Assembly: GCA_019925105.1 (NCBI GenBank)
Contig: JAHGAU010000005.1
Location: forward strand, 62,001 to 126,000
Direction of reading: 5' to 3'
DNA from: Niebla homalea
Lineage: Eukaryota; Ascomycota; Lecanoromycetes; Lecanorales; Ramalinaceae
DNA length: 64,000 nucleotides
Shown: one piece after another, positions 1 to 10,640 of the stretch
Layout: each line of letters begins with the position of its first letter
How positions within the stretch are numbered: position 1 is the stretch's first letter
The notes under the pieces: generated by a model
Told to the model about the DNA's origin: nothing
Databases searched by the model: none
The model's input: the letters and a program-made list of their open reading frames with translations, nothing else
Made by a program: the position numbers and the translations under genes

Positions 1-1
1 C

Positions 2-1902
2 AAGATAGAAGACTACTTCGACTTTGCCTTTTCCGCCCTACCACACAAGATACTACAACCCGAGAGATTTGTGTCAGAGGTTGGGAAGCTTGGGACACGC
101 TTCAGGGCTGGTCAAAGAGACTCGAGAAAAGAAGCTTTATGGTCAGATCGCGAGCTTGAAGGCGGCATCTTCCTTCCAGAGTACCACCGCCGGATCCCCG
201 CAGACGGTTTCTCCATCTACGCCGAACAAGTCTGGGACCAGATCGTCAACAACAAAGACCTCGACCTCCCCACCCAGCAAGAACTCATGGCCCAATTCCG
301 GTGCGATGAGATCTCCAGAGAGGTCCTCCTCACCTTTGACGAAGCCATCCTCCCCTTTGAGACCAAACAAGCCGAAGGGATCCGCGTTGGCTCCCCGGAA
401 GTTCTGACTGGTCTGGGCGCAGCCATGCGGACATCCCGGATGAAAACCCTCAAGGCCTTCGAAACCGAAGCCTCCCGCTACCACAAGGGCGTCTACACCC
501 GCAAACGGACCGAGCTCGAATCAGCCGTGGACACCCGCCTCAAGTCTCTCTTCCAGAACCAACTCTCCGCCGCCCACAAATCGGGCGTGCGCGATTTCTC
601 TGACGCCGTCACCGCAGCAGTCAAGACGGGTCAGAAGAAGGGTAGCTATGATTTCGCCGAGATCGTCGCATCGCAAAAGAAGCTCGCGCTGGATAAATAC
701 GACAAGGAAGCCCGCGCCATCCTCGTGGAAGGTGCGCCGTGGAGCAACTACAAGCAGGAAATCGCGCTCTACACCAAAGACCTCGGGGAAGTCAGCGGTC
801 GTCTCCGTCGTGATGAGATGCGCCGACTCGCTACCCGCGTCGAGCGCTGGGTCAAGTCCCGGCTCTCCGAGTCCGTGGGCCTGGAGTTCAACGCGCTGGG
901 TTCCGGCCGAGGCGGTGGCGGTGCTCCCGAAACGGGCGAACGTCCACCGGAGAAAGAGATCTGGGATCGTATATGGTCTGTCTTTGTCCGCACCGTCGAG
1001 GAAGCATCTCGCCGTTTCACCGATCGCGCTCGCTCTTTCGACGCCTCCCCCGGCGAAGTGGACGTTGGTCTCTGGCGACTGCGGCGGAAATCCTGGGGCG
1101 TGCTTCGGGCAAAGATCGAGGAGGAGATGATGGAGGGTAACCTGCTACTGAAACTGCGCGAGAACTTCGAAGACAAATTCCGCTACGATGAGACTGGCGT
1201 GCCGCGCATCTGGCGGCCGAATGACGACATCGAGGGCACCTACACCAAAGCTCGCGAATCGACCCTCACGCTCATCCCACTGCTCTCACGCTTTCAATCC
1301 GCCAATCAAGAGCAAGGGCCCCCGCCGCTAGACTCGTGGATCGGCAACACGCCCGAGGAAGCCACGCCCGCTGATGAAGAAGACCTTGCTCCTATTGGTG
1401 GGGTGGACGAGGAAGAAGGAAAGAGCTTGGAAGAAGAGATGACGGTGCTGAGCGAGGCCAAGCGGCAGGACATCACCACCCGCTTCAAGAAGACGGCCGA
1501 TGGGGTTTATGTCGAGGCCAAACGGAGTGCCATCGGTGGGATGACGCAGGTGCCCGCCTATTTCTGGGCGCTGGTGCTGGCGTTGGGGTGGAATGAGATT
1601 GTTGCCGGTATGTCTACTTCCTTCCCTTCCTCCGTGGTTCTCAAACTGATGAGATGGGTGACATAGTTCTGCGCAACCCAATCTACTTCATCTTCCTCAT
1701 CCTCTTCGCCGTGGGTGCCTACGTGACATACACCCTCAACCTGTGGGGTCCCATGTATCAGATGGCCAATGCCGCCTCCGCCCAAGCTCTCGTCGAGGGC
1801 AAGAAGTGGTTGAGGGAGTTTTGGAAAGCAGTGAGGCCGGGAGGCAGGCCATGGCTGTGGAGGGCAGGACCGGGACCAGTTTGGGCGAAGGGATCGGGTT
1901 GA
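2..1902 (+). CDS. SEY1: Sey1/RHD3-family ER membrane fusion GTPase, 3' part
   Basis: C-terminal part of the dynamin-like GTPase that fuses ER tubules homotypically (atlastin/Sey1/RHD3 family). The reading frame is open from base 2, so the gene starts left of the window and the N-terminal GTPase domain is not visible. What is seen is the long helical-bundle region (about residues 1-500 of this part, with the family-typical stretches FSALPHK, GTRF and [11 protein letters not shown]), then a membrane hairpin. The first hydrophobic segment ([16 protein letters not shown]) is followed by a 59 nt intron at 1608-1666 (GTATGT...CTGAT...ATAG, phase 1), and the second segment is [19 protein letters not shown]. 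Frame 0 ends at 1902 with an unusual Trp/Gly/Pro-rich tail. A +1 shift at the TTTT run 1819-1822 would instead give a tail ending GEEDEI at 1964, which resembles the acidic tails I expect for this family. Identification is firm; the last about 30 residues are uncertain. Confidence 0.9.
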
Positions 1903-1964
1903 GGAAGATGGATAAAGGGGGAAGGGAGGTGAAAGGGGAGGAAGGGGAGGAAGACGAGATATAG

Positions 1965-3047
1965 GGGGTTGAATGGGTGAGAGGTCTCGGAGCATGATCA
2001 AGAAGGGGAGAACAGCTCGACGCGCAAAATTATACAGGGGTGGGGTGGGAGTACATATGTGGAAGCAGTAATCCGTGTTGTCGTGACGATTGCTGCTTGT
2101 ACACTCTATGCTCAAATTTTTTTCTTTCTGCGCTGATTGGTGTTCAGAAGGCATTGCATGCGAATTGCACGGGAGCTTGTGGAGCGAGTTGAATATCCCC
2201 GCGCGCTGAATCCTGGGCGCGGTCAAGTCCCCAATGCAACAGGGATGTACTGAAATGATTTAGTTGAGGAAGAAGGAGGGATCAAGCGCTGGAATGAGAA
2301 GAAGCGGCGTAACCCTTATGCAACATGCTCATGTTGTATTGGCCATGTAAGTAGATCGGTATCTATGCTTTTAGTAGAATGAATGAATGGGGCAGCACTT
2401 GTTTCAATTCGAGAGGTCTATTCCTTTGTGTGACCTTTCATGACGGGATCTACTCAACCAGAAAGTCCCCGCTGCTGTACCACTCATCGCCTCGTTGTTG
2501 GGGAGGTAGGATGAAGCAGGCCTGATCCAGACTTTGCCAAGGGATCGGTACAGGATCGTGATGTACATTATTAGAATGAGGTGGTTCAGCACGGTTGACA
2601 GTCGTTCACAGCGTGACTCGTAACGGCGAATGGCCAATATGGTCGGCTGACGGACCACTTCAGCCGAAAGGATGTCATTCATGATGTCTGTGGTCTTGGA
2701 CTGTGGAGAGCACATGCTCTTCAGCCTTATTGCTCCTCCCAAAGTCTCCCAATCTAGGAGATTGGCGCGGTCATAGGATCGATGCTGAAACGGCCGGCTA
2801 CTATCTGTTCATCCGGTGAGAGTCACCTGCTCGTGAAAGCGGGGGACGGTGGTTGTACGACCATGGTCACTGACTCGACCTCTTGCAGACCACTCCCCCC
2901 TTCTCCATGATCACTACCTTGAGCGATCAAGCTTCTGAGGATCCGAGTCTGCAACGCGAAAGTGTTCGCGCGGAACCGACATGCTAATTTAAAAGCGCCA
3001 TACAACAGCCCATTTCACAAGTCTTCCACCAAATTCGAGTCGCAGGA
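1965..3047. other. intergenic, no gene recognised
   Basis: Open frames here (for example on the minus strand at 2404-2742) have no recognisable family features, no plausible splice structure and no low-complexity array. I see nothing I can name. Confidence 0.5.
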
Positions 3048-4234
3048 ATGAGATCCTCATCAAACGCCATGATAGCCACGGGCATCGTCTTTGGCACGTT
3101 AGGTGTGCTGTCGGTTGGTCTGCGAGTGATGGCACGCAGGAGGGCAAGAGCAGAGTTCAAGGCTGATGACTACCTTGTTGTCATGGCAATGGTGAGGGTG
3201 GTCCACATGAGTGACTGCGACGGTACTGACCTCTTGATTGCAAGGTCTTTGCTTTTGCACTGGTGATCACTAATATTGCAGGCGTTCCTCTGGGTGAATT
3301 TGGGTCTACCAGGTCCTTGGATACTGCCGAAGAGATGGCCTTATTGAAGGTGGAAAACCTTCTCCCCATTAATGATTGGCAAAGGATAATTGGCTTACTT
3401 ACTTTCCCTTGGATGTAGATGCTGTTCCTGATACAATTCTGGTACCTCACTTCAGTGACGCTCTCAAAGCTCTCGATCCTGTTCCTCTACGACCGCATCT
3501 TCTCGGTCGGATCTGCTCAGTCTGTGATCATGGGGACCATAGCTGTCACGGCGGGCTGGTTCATAGCCTTCTTCTTTGCGACACTGTTTCAGGTCGGCCC
3601 AATTGCGTGCAACTGGGAGTTGTGCCACCATTCTACGACAGACTTCCGAGCCATGTATGTCGCGCTGTCTGTGACGAATATCGTACTCGAAACGGTTGTC
3701 TTGTGTCTGCCTTCGCTCTTCATTAGAAAGCTGCAGATGGACCAGAGGCAAAAGATTGGATTAGTTGGCGTCTTTGGGCTGGGAGCTTTGTCAGTGCTTT
3801 TTTGCCATTGGATTTTGGTTATACAAGTACTAAAAATGGCGCAGCTGCATTGTGACTTCAGTCACTCGCCTTGCGTACACGATCCAATACTTGAGACAAG
3901 GCGATTTGGAGACGAATTGGGGAGAAAACTTTGGCGGTGAGTGGGATATGAAGTACCCAGACTGCAGTCCTAACACACCGAAGGCGCACTCATAGGAATG
4001 GTCATGTGGTCCGGGGTCGAAGCCTGCGTATCAGTCATCTGCGCGAACCTACCGTGTCTGCGAGGGTTATGGAAAGGCAAGCCGCTACGTAGTCGTTCGA
4101 GCCAAGCGGCCGATCGGAGACCGGTCCGCCTATCGGAACTGACGATAGGCTCACCTAGGGAGGTTAGGAAAGTCGGATTCGCCTTGAACAATGCAGCATC
4201 CAAGGCGGACACCGATCGAGGAAGAGAAGGTTAG
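3048..4234 (+). pseudogene. rhodopsin-like (Pth11-related) integral membrane protein, reading frame broken
   Basis: Seven-helix fungal membrane protein of the large rhodopsin-domain family, some members of which act as surface sensors. Exon 1 is 3048-3191 (48 codons), intron 3192-3244, exon 2 3245-3349, intron 3350-3418, exon 3 from 3419; these join in frame and give the first helices, the DDYLVV motif and the run FLIQFWYLTSVTLSKLSILFLYDRIF. Downstream coding resumes after an AG at 3861 (TRLAYTIQYLRQGDLETNW) and again near 3994 (IGMVMWSGVEACVSVICANLP). I find no GT donor in the required phase for the first junction, and the segment at 3940-3993 runs into TAG one base out of frame. Hence at least two frame breaks. 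Either a decayed gene or a gene with base errors; family assignment is good, status less so. Confidence 0.6.
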
Positions 4235-4730
4235 GGAATGAGTTTGTGGGTGTTGATGTTGATATTGACATCAACCTTCACAGATAGCCAATTGTTCAGC
4301 TTCTACTGTATACTAGGACTAGCTTGATCCTGAACTTGCAAATGTTCTCAAAGTCTTCGTAGGATACCGTGGGTGTAGAGCACAGAACAGTTTGTTGTTG
4401 ATGTTGTTGAACTATTGAAGCACACCGCTAGTCCCAAAACCGCTAGAACTAGAGCCTTTTCTCTATCTCAACTTTTAAGTGCCTACCCCTCGTACCTATC
4501 CCCCCCTACAACTCGCTGTAGATGCAAGTAGAGAGCATGCACCCAATGGCAGCGATGAGTATGTCACTAGCATTTGCCATGACTATATCCGCCTTTACGT
4601 AAAAGCTGACATAACCGGTGCGTTCCCCGCGGCAGGAACCCTAGAGTCTATAGGCTCAGTGGGATCTGCCATAGTACTCTGGATCATGACTCCGGCACCT
4701 CATCTGTGCTCTCGTGAAAACCACCCACTT

Positions 4731-4816
4731 TGGACCGACATTGACAGCCGAAGTGGAGTTTTCCACAAGACTCTGGACCGACATTGACAGTTGAAGTGGA
4801 GTTTTACACAAGATTT
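4731..4816. repeat. 43 bp tandem duplication
   Basis: Two adjacent copies of a unit beginning TGGACCGACATTGACAG (4731-4773 and 4774-4816). They differ at a few positions, including CCG in the first and TTG in the second. The rest of 4235-5228 shows no recognisable gene. Confidence 0.85.
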
Positions 4817-5228
4817 GGAGCCAAAGAACTCGCGCCCTCAGATGCGACTTTCGTGGTGGACTCAGGCCACAAGCATAAGGTGATGATCGGAGATGGGGGA
4901 GGGGCCCCGAAATTTTCCGACATGAAGCAGAAAGACGGCGTTTGATCTAGAGCTGCATTGTGACCCTTTCAGCTGAGACAAAATACTTTCTCCAAATCTT
5001 CATGCTGTTCCAGCTCCACTCCAGCATGAGCCGAGTTCTCCGGACCATCATCACACAGATGTATTCTCGCAACTCAACCTGGAAGGTCGTCCCAGTCTTA
5101 TTTTGCAGGCAACGAAAGGTCGTTTACCTGTAATTGAGAAGTTTGAGTTTGTTGTACGAGAATAGGCAAGCCGTTTGCAGAACCTCGAGTATGACGTAGC
5201 AATCGATCAGACGTCCACATCACACGCC

Positions 5229-6541
5229 ATGTCCGCCAAACCATTCTCCATTGCCATCGCTGGTGGCGGCATCACGGGTCTCTGTCTTGCCGTTGCCCTC
5301 ATTCACCACAAGATACCGGTCCATGTCTACGAAGCTGCGGAAAGATTCACAGAGATCGGCGCCGGGGTCGGTCTTGGCCCCAACGCCATACGAGCGATGG
5401 CTCTCATGGATGAAGCTATCCTACGAGGCTATGAAGCCTGCCAAACGACCAATGTCTCACCCGCCGAGCAAGGACGATTCTTCAATTTTCGTTACGGCAT
5501 GGACAAGCCAAGCTCTGATGGCATGGTGGCGCGATTCCTGGACCAGCTTGCGCGTTTGATGGCTACGGAGGCGACAAGCTTTGGCAAGAGGATTGTCACG
5601 ATTGATGACAGCGGTGATGGCGTGGTGTTGAGTTTTGCGGACGGCACAAGGGCGAAACATGACGCCGTGGTGGGTTGCGATGGGATCAAGAGCCGGGTGA
5701 GAAGTTTACTCCTGGGCGAGACAGAGGGGCCGGTATTTTCAGGAAAATACTGTTACCGCGGGCTGGCACCGGCAGACAAAGCCATTGAGCTGCTTGGTCA
5801 AGAGATGGCGAGCGAGAGTCAGATGTGCAAGGATTGCACTCTAATCTAGACACATTCCATGTGGCTGACATAGGTGAGTAAGATCTCGGGCAGCACGGCC
5901 ACGTCCTCACGACACTTATTGAACAGGGTAAGACGGTCAACGTGGTAGCTTATACCACCAAGATGGACGCCAACTGGGGTGATCCTGAGTGGGTGAAGGC
6001 AGCCAGCAAGGAAGAAATGCTCGGTAATTTTCACGGCTGGAGCAAGCCAGTGGAGAATATCCTCCATTTGGTGGAGAAGCCCAATATGTGGGCCTTGTTT
6101 GATCATGCTCCGGCCACGACATATCACCGCAGAGGTAAGATTTGCTTGCTTGGTGATGCAGCGCACGCTAGTACCCCCCACCACGGAGCTGGTGCTGGGA
6201 TGGGTGTTGAGGATGCTCTCATTTTGACGAAGCTGCTGGCCGCGGTCGACAGCAAGACCGAGTTGGAGAATGTCTTTGCGACCTACGACGCGATGCGTAG
6301 ACCCAGGACCCAGCGCCTGGTAGCTTCGAGTCGAAAGATTGGGGAGATCTACGACTTTCAAGATGAAAAAATAGGAGATGATATGGGCGCAATGAGGGAT
6401 TACCTGACACAGGCCCGGGACTGGATCTGGAACGAGGATTTGACTCAGCATCTGCGCAAGGCTGAGGAATTATTAGCAGCACGTCAGAAAGTGAATGCAC
6501 TCCCGAAGGAGAAGCTTAGCACTGTGGAGCTGCAACTATGA
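5229..6541 (+). CDS. FAD-dependent aromatic monooxygenase (salicylate hydroxylase-like)
   Basis: Class A flavoprotein monooxygenase, 418 aa, predicted to hydroxylate an aromatic substrate using NAD(P)H and O2. Near the N-terminus is the dinucleotide-binding motif GGGITGLCLAVAL (GxGxxG) followed by the acidic end of strand 2 (YEA). In the middle is VVGCDGIKSRVR (the DG motif), and late in the protein GDAAHASTPHHGAGAGMGVEDA, the second FAD contact. ATG 5229 is chosen because the earlier in-frame start is not ATG and this one sits directly before the Rossmann strand. Exons are 5229-5826 and 5883-6541. The intron begins GCAAGG and ends TAAG, so it is a GC-AG intron (56 nt, branch site CTGAC); removing it gives the family-like junction QMYLGQHGHV and a 1257 nt frame. 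It lies upstream of a transporter gene on the same strand and may share its substrate. No disabling change seen. Confidence 0.88.
5827..5882 (+). other. GC-AG intron
   Basis: 56 nt intron with donor GCAAGG rather than GT, branch-like CTGAC and acceptor AG at 5881-5882. The reading frame contains a TAG inside it, so removal is needed; the join restores a conserved segment exactly. Confidence 0.75.
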
Positions 6542-7157
6542 ACCAGACGGATGGACGGAAAACGGGCATGACCCTAAAGCATGATCTAAATGCGAGGACC
6601 GAACTTTTCCGACCGATGGGAACCGATTGTGAGGAGCATTTGCCCAAGAAACAGCATCGATAGGTTAAAAACTTCACGTGTCCATCAAGAGGAGGCTTGA
6701 CCGCTCGAGCGTTGTCGCCAATCAACTGACCCTACAGACTTGTCGCATTAGTTGCTGCGAGGCCAACAAGCAACTCGCTTGGATCTCGAAATCTCCAGGT
6801 ATAAAAATTACATCTGGTCTAGTTCATCTTTAGCTGAATCGGAGCAATGTCCGATATGCGGTTCATCGACCCAGGAATCACGAGCACTCAGCCTTTAGAT
6901 GCTTGATCTCCAAGCTTTCCACCCAGGCTTTGAATTGTTTGGTGGCTTTGGTATCCCGGCCTTTCCCCCGAGCAAGACCCTCTCGAGTCAGCCCCGCATT
7001 CGTTCCATTGTGTGGGGATTTCTGGATTCCCGATCCAGGTGGGGTGACCGCCATCACTGCTTGGCTGAATGGGCACACTCTATCGCGCTGCAAAGATAAT
7101 CAGCCTCGGACCCTTGGTTTCTGCAGACTTTGCATCTGATCGTTTTGTCCCTAGATC
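6542..7157. other. intergenic with TATA-like box
   Basis: Holds a TATAAAAA box at 6800-6807 on the plus strand, followed at 6847 by a short open frame of 19 codons. It could be the promoter and leader (with an upstream ORF) of the transporter starting at 7158, but the distance to that ATG (about 350 nt) is long. Nothing else recognised. Confidence 0.35.
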
Positions 7158-8968
7158 ATGCCAGCAGAGATGGGCGAGACAGATAGTGCTAGTGATGGTA
7201 GATGGGAGAATATTTCTTTATGGCTCTATCGGTTCCGGTCCTCGCCCAACTTCGTCCTGGTGACGGTCTGTTGGGCAATCTTCAACGTGAGCATATTGTT
7301 GTTTACAGATGACGATGTTTTACTGACGATGCGAACAGGATGTATTCCTTTTTGGCACAGTATGCTTCAACTTTATGACCACGGGGTAGTCCGGCTGAGA
7401 AAAACCACAGATTATACCGGTCCTGCCGTTTGCTTTGCCCAATAGAGTCGATATCAACGTAGATGATGGTATGATCAACATCGCCTGGCAATATAGTTAA
7501 GACTAAAAATTCATGGCAGTACAAATATGGATCGTCATCCTCCTCGCCACATACGGCGGTGCCTTGATCCTAGGATCTCGTGAGTCGGCGACTTGAGACA
7601 TACTATAAACCCAACTGACAACATGATGGAAGTGATCTTTGGCTGGGCCGGTGACAGACTGCCCCGGCGCCACCCGATCTTCCTCTTCGGCCTTGCCTGC
7701 CTGCTGGGCGCGACCATACTCATAGTCTCGCGGCTGCCATCACATGGACCAGTGGCCTCGCCTTGCTGATGGACGTGTTCGGCAAGGAGCGGTACGGCGA
7801 GGCGATGGGCTACGGCCAGACCTCCGTCAGCATCGGCACCATCTCGGCTCCCTTGTTGAGTGGCACTGTCTACGCCAAGGGCGGTTTCTCTGCAGTGTCA
7901 GGCATGAGCATCGGTGTTGTTGGCTTGGCGTTTACACTGGGATGTATCATGATTGAGCCCAAGCCTGCCGACCCAATACCTGAAATCACAGTCAATGGCG
8001 ATGGTGAGCACCGAAACGGTTCGGTGAACAGACCCAAAACAAGTGTTCAATCACAATCCATTAGCAGCGGCGAGCAGTCACCCGACGAAGAAACCGCCCT
8101 TCTCGGTGGGCGGTCTTACAAAACCCGCACCTCCAAACCGGCCTACCACATCCTCCTCCGCAATGGTCGGATCCTCGCAGCCATGTGCGGCATCTTCACC
8201 TACGCCTTTGTGATCATCAGTTTCGAGGGCCTGATCCCGCTGTTCGTCAGGTAGACTTTCCACTGGGACTCCACGCACACCGCACTCATCTTCTTATCGT
8301 GGATCATCCCCGGGCTGCTGGCGCCGATTGCGGGGATGGCGAGCGATCGACTCGGGTCGAGATGGGTTGCGTCGGGCGGGTTCCTGTTCGCGGTGGCGCC
8401 GCTGATCTTGATGAGGCTGGTGACGCACGATTCGACGGGGCAGAAGGCACTCCTCTCTTCCCTGCTCACACTCGTTGGTGAGTCCTTTACGTTTCTTCAT
8501 CTTCTCCTTTAAGCTACTAGAATACCGCTTCTACGGGACACCTATCAGAACAGAGCCCTCCAGACTAACAGAACTGAATCAGGCCTCGGCCTCGCATGGG
8601 TAATGCCCTCCTGCACCTCCGACCTCACCTCCGCAGCCGCCGCCCTCAAACACCAACACCCCTCCTCCTTTGGCGACTCCGGCAACGCCTCGACCCAGGC
8701 TTTTGGGCTCTTCGTCTTCGCATATAGCTGCGGCACATGTGTGGGCCCCACCGTGGCGGGCATCATCAAAGCGAAATTGAGCTGGGGAGCGGCGACGGGG
8801 ATCCTGGCAGCTGTGTGCGCGGCGGCGACCATCCCAGTGGTACGTTCTTCTCCCTTTTCCGGTGTGCTGCGTAGACGAAATGGATGAGTGGTGCTTACTG
8901 TGGATTTCCATTGACAGGTGCTCAAAACCCCCGCAGGATCCAGGAGGAGCAGAGACGTTGCGTTGTGA
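7158..8968 (+). pseudogene. MFS transporter (DHA1/VAT-like), disrupted
   Basis: Major facilitator protein of the fungal family that resembles vesicular amine transporters. Seven exons can be laid out with good borders: introns 7287-7338, 7360-7410, 7469-7519, 7580-7632, 8478-8582 and 8840-8917 (first four 51-53 nt); exon 2 is only 21 nt. Helix 1 (FVLVTVCWAIFN), the loop motif GWAGDRLPRR, the central hydrophilic loop with a DEETALLGG stretch and the last helices are clear; the C-terminus is at 8968. Two lesions are visible. Near 7728-7736 the frame shifts between LIVSR and AAITWTSGLALLMDVFG, and about six family-expected residues are absent, so a small deletion is likely. At 8252-8254 TAG stands where the frame otherwise continues perfectly (TFHWDSTHTALIF). 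Likely non-functional, though both frames remain open around the lesions, so decay is recent. Confidence 0.75.
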
Positions 8969-9763
8969 TGGGGGCCATTCATACATGTGGGAGCGTCAAG
9001 TGTGTGGAGATGGGTTGTTGTCAGATCTGACATGCATACTGCTGGGGGTTTTACGGAGAGGCGGAGAACTATCTCTACAAGGTTTCTGTGGGGTGGTCAA
9101 GATCCGAGCATAGACAAGCACGTTGCGGGCAATTCTTTTCCAGAAGAAAGCAAGAAAGGCATTGAGAGTTGCATGAGAGTGGAATTGTTCGCTACATTTA
9201 GAGTATAATGATGATATGTTGATGATATGTCAATCTCAGGGTCTCGAAAAACCGGCTGTTTCAACAAAATCTGGTGGGTTAAACAACCCTGTAAAGCCTG
9301 TCCATTGACCCACCATCTATAAGCGTGTATATTTCATGAATGATGAGAGGGTCACCCTATCTGAAGTGTATCATAGTATATCTCAACACGTCGCCGGCCC
9401 AGAAAAGCAGAGGTGCTGTCTCGTCATCGAGGTTCAACTGTTTCAACTACCTCATCACGTTTGATCCCACCAACACCTTGTCATGTTCACATTAGCAATT
9501 TTTTTGAAAGTAGTCCCAATGTGATACCCATGAATTCCTTCTCAACTTCGAGATATTTTGTGAGAACTTTGCCTGACGATTGATGAAGGGAACTACTTTA
9601 CAGGATGTGAGTGAGTGTGAGTGTGACAGAGTCGTGTGAAAAATGTCTGGTGTCTTCTGGATTGGATTACAACACTTTTATTTGCATTTTCAATCTATCA
9701 CACACCATCTCAACCCTCATTGATAGTACTCGAATGGAGAAAAAGAAAAGAAAAATGGTCCGC
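8969..9763. other. intergenic, no gene recognised
   Basis: Between the 3' ends of the transporter and the dioxygenase pseudogene. No family-like open frame; short A- and T-rich runs only. Confidence 0.5.
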
Positions 9764-9890
9764 TCAAATCTGCGTGGCCTCCGGGACCCCCTTCCCGGGC
9801 CGTAGATACCCAACCACGAACCACCGTTCCCGGAATCCATCTCCGACCTGCGTGTGCCTGTGCCGGGAACTCCTCAAAGCTGCTTTACTC

Positions 9891-9898
9891 TTATAATT
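9891..9898. repeat. target-site duplication, left copy
   Basis: TTATAATT directly before the left terminal inverted repeat; identical to 10633-10640. Confidence 0.88.
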
Positions 9899-10334
9899 GA
9901 GTCCGCCTACACGTACACCCTTTTTGTCTGCATGTACACCACCAATTTGTCTGCATATACACCGTCGATTTGTCTGCATGTACACCCCTTATTTTTATAG
10001 GTATATTGAGTAATCCTAGGAGTATTTCTCAGTATAGCGGACTTTGCTCAGAATTTGCGCCTATCACCACATATGCTACCACGGCAACAACGAGCACATT
10101 AAATAGGTTATATAGGTGGTTCCGGAGCTAATAGGTAGGTAGGTGATGCGCCGAGGACCGCGATGAAGTACAGGGAGGCCTTGCTCAACCTCAAATTCTC
10201 CACTTAAATCACGGTGTTTTTGGGCCTATTGCGGTAGGGGCATACGGGCATCGGGCGTCGCATCATAGTAAAGGGTTTGCTGAAGGGCTTGCTGAAGGGT
10301 TTGCTGAAGGGCTTGCTGAAGGGCTTGCTGAAGG

Positions 10335-10373
<39 letters not shown>

Positions 10374-10632
10374 AAGAGAGCTTGAACGCCACTAAGTGGA
10401 GGTACGAGGTCCGTTGGTAGTAGGCAATGTGTGTGGTACGCGTTGTTTGGACTTTACCAAAGAGTTCTCCCACTATACTGAGAAGTACGGCCGGTATGTC
10501 TCGATATCCGCGGATAAAATCGTCCACTATACCCTATCAGGAAGGGTGTACATGCAGACAAATCGACGGTGTATATGCAGACAAATTGACGGTGTACATA
10601 CAGACAAAAAGGGTGTACGTGTAGGCGGACTC
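9899..10632. mobile_element. non-autonomous inverted-repeat element (MITE, hAT-like)
   Basis: 734 bp element bounded by long terminal inverted repeats of about 88 bp (9899-9986 and 10545-10632), starting GAGTCCGCCTACACGTACAC. Over the arm length the two arms differ at only a few bases. Each arm carries three short tandem subrepeats of the form GTCTGCATRTACACC. It is flanked by the exact 8 bp duplication TTATAATT, the size made by hAT-superfamily transposases. No transposase frame is inside. The interior holds a 12 bp array and a GTGAGG array (10271-10374) and the sequence GTATTTCTCAGTATAGCGGA, shared with the element near 54.1 kb. It sits inside the dioxygenase gene. Confidence 0.88.
10271..10374. 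repeat. internal arrays of the MITE: 12 bp x about 6, then GTGAGG x about 6
   Basis: Unit GGGTTTGCTGAA / GGGCTTGCTGAA is repeated head to tail at 10271-10336 and passes directly into a GTGAGG hexamer run. Confidence 0.9.
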
Positions 10633-10640
10633 TTATAATT
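10633..10640. repeat. target-site duplication, right copy
   Basis: TTATAATT directly after the right terminal inverted repeat; in the gene frame it covers codons for N-Y-K. Confidence 0.88.

Noticed and set aside
1558..2226. 222-codon minus-strand frame over the SEY1 3' end
   Set aside because: Overlaps the SEY1 membrane exons antisense; Pro/Ser-rich composition comes from a purine-rich coding strand.
10335..10374. GTGAGG hexamer run as a G-quadruplex regulator of the dioxygenase
   Set aside because: It lies inside the inserted element, so it is not an original part of the gene; no evidence for a regulatory role.
9901..10640. CRISPR-like array from the TGTCTGCATGTACACC repeats
   Set aside because: The repeats are subterminal units inside inverted arms with a target-site duplication; eukaryotic context.
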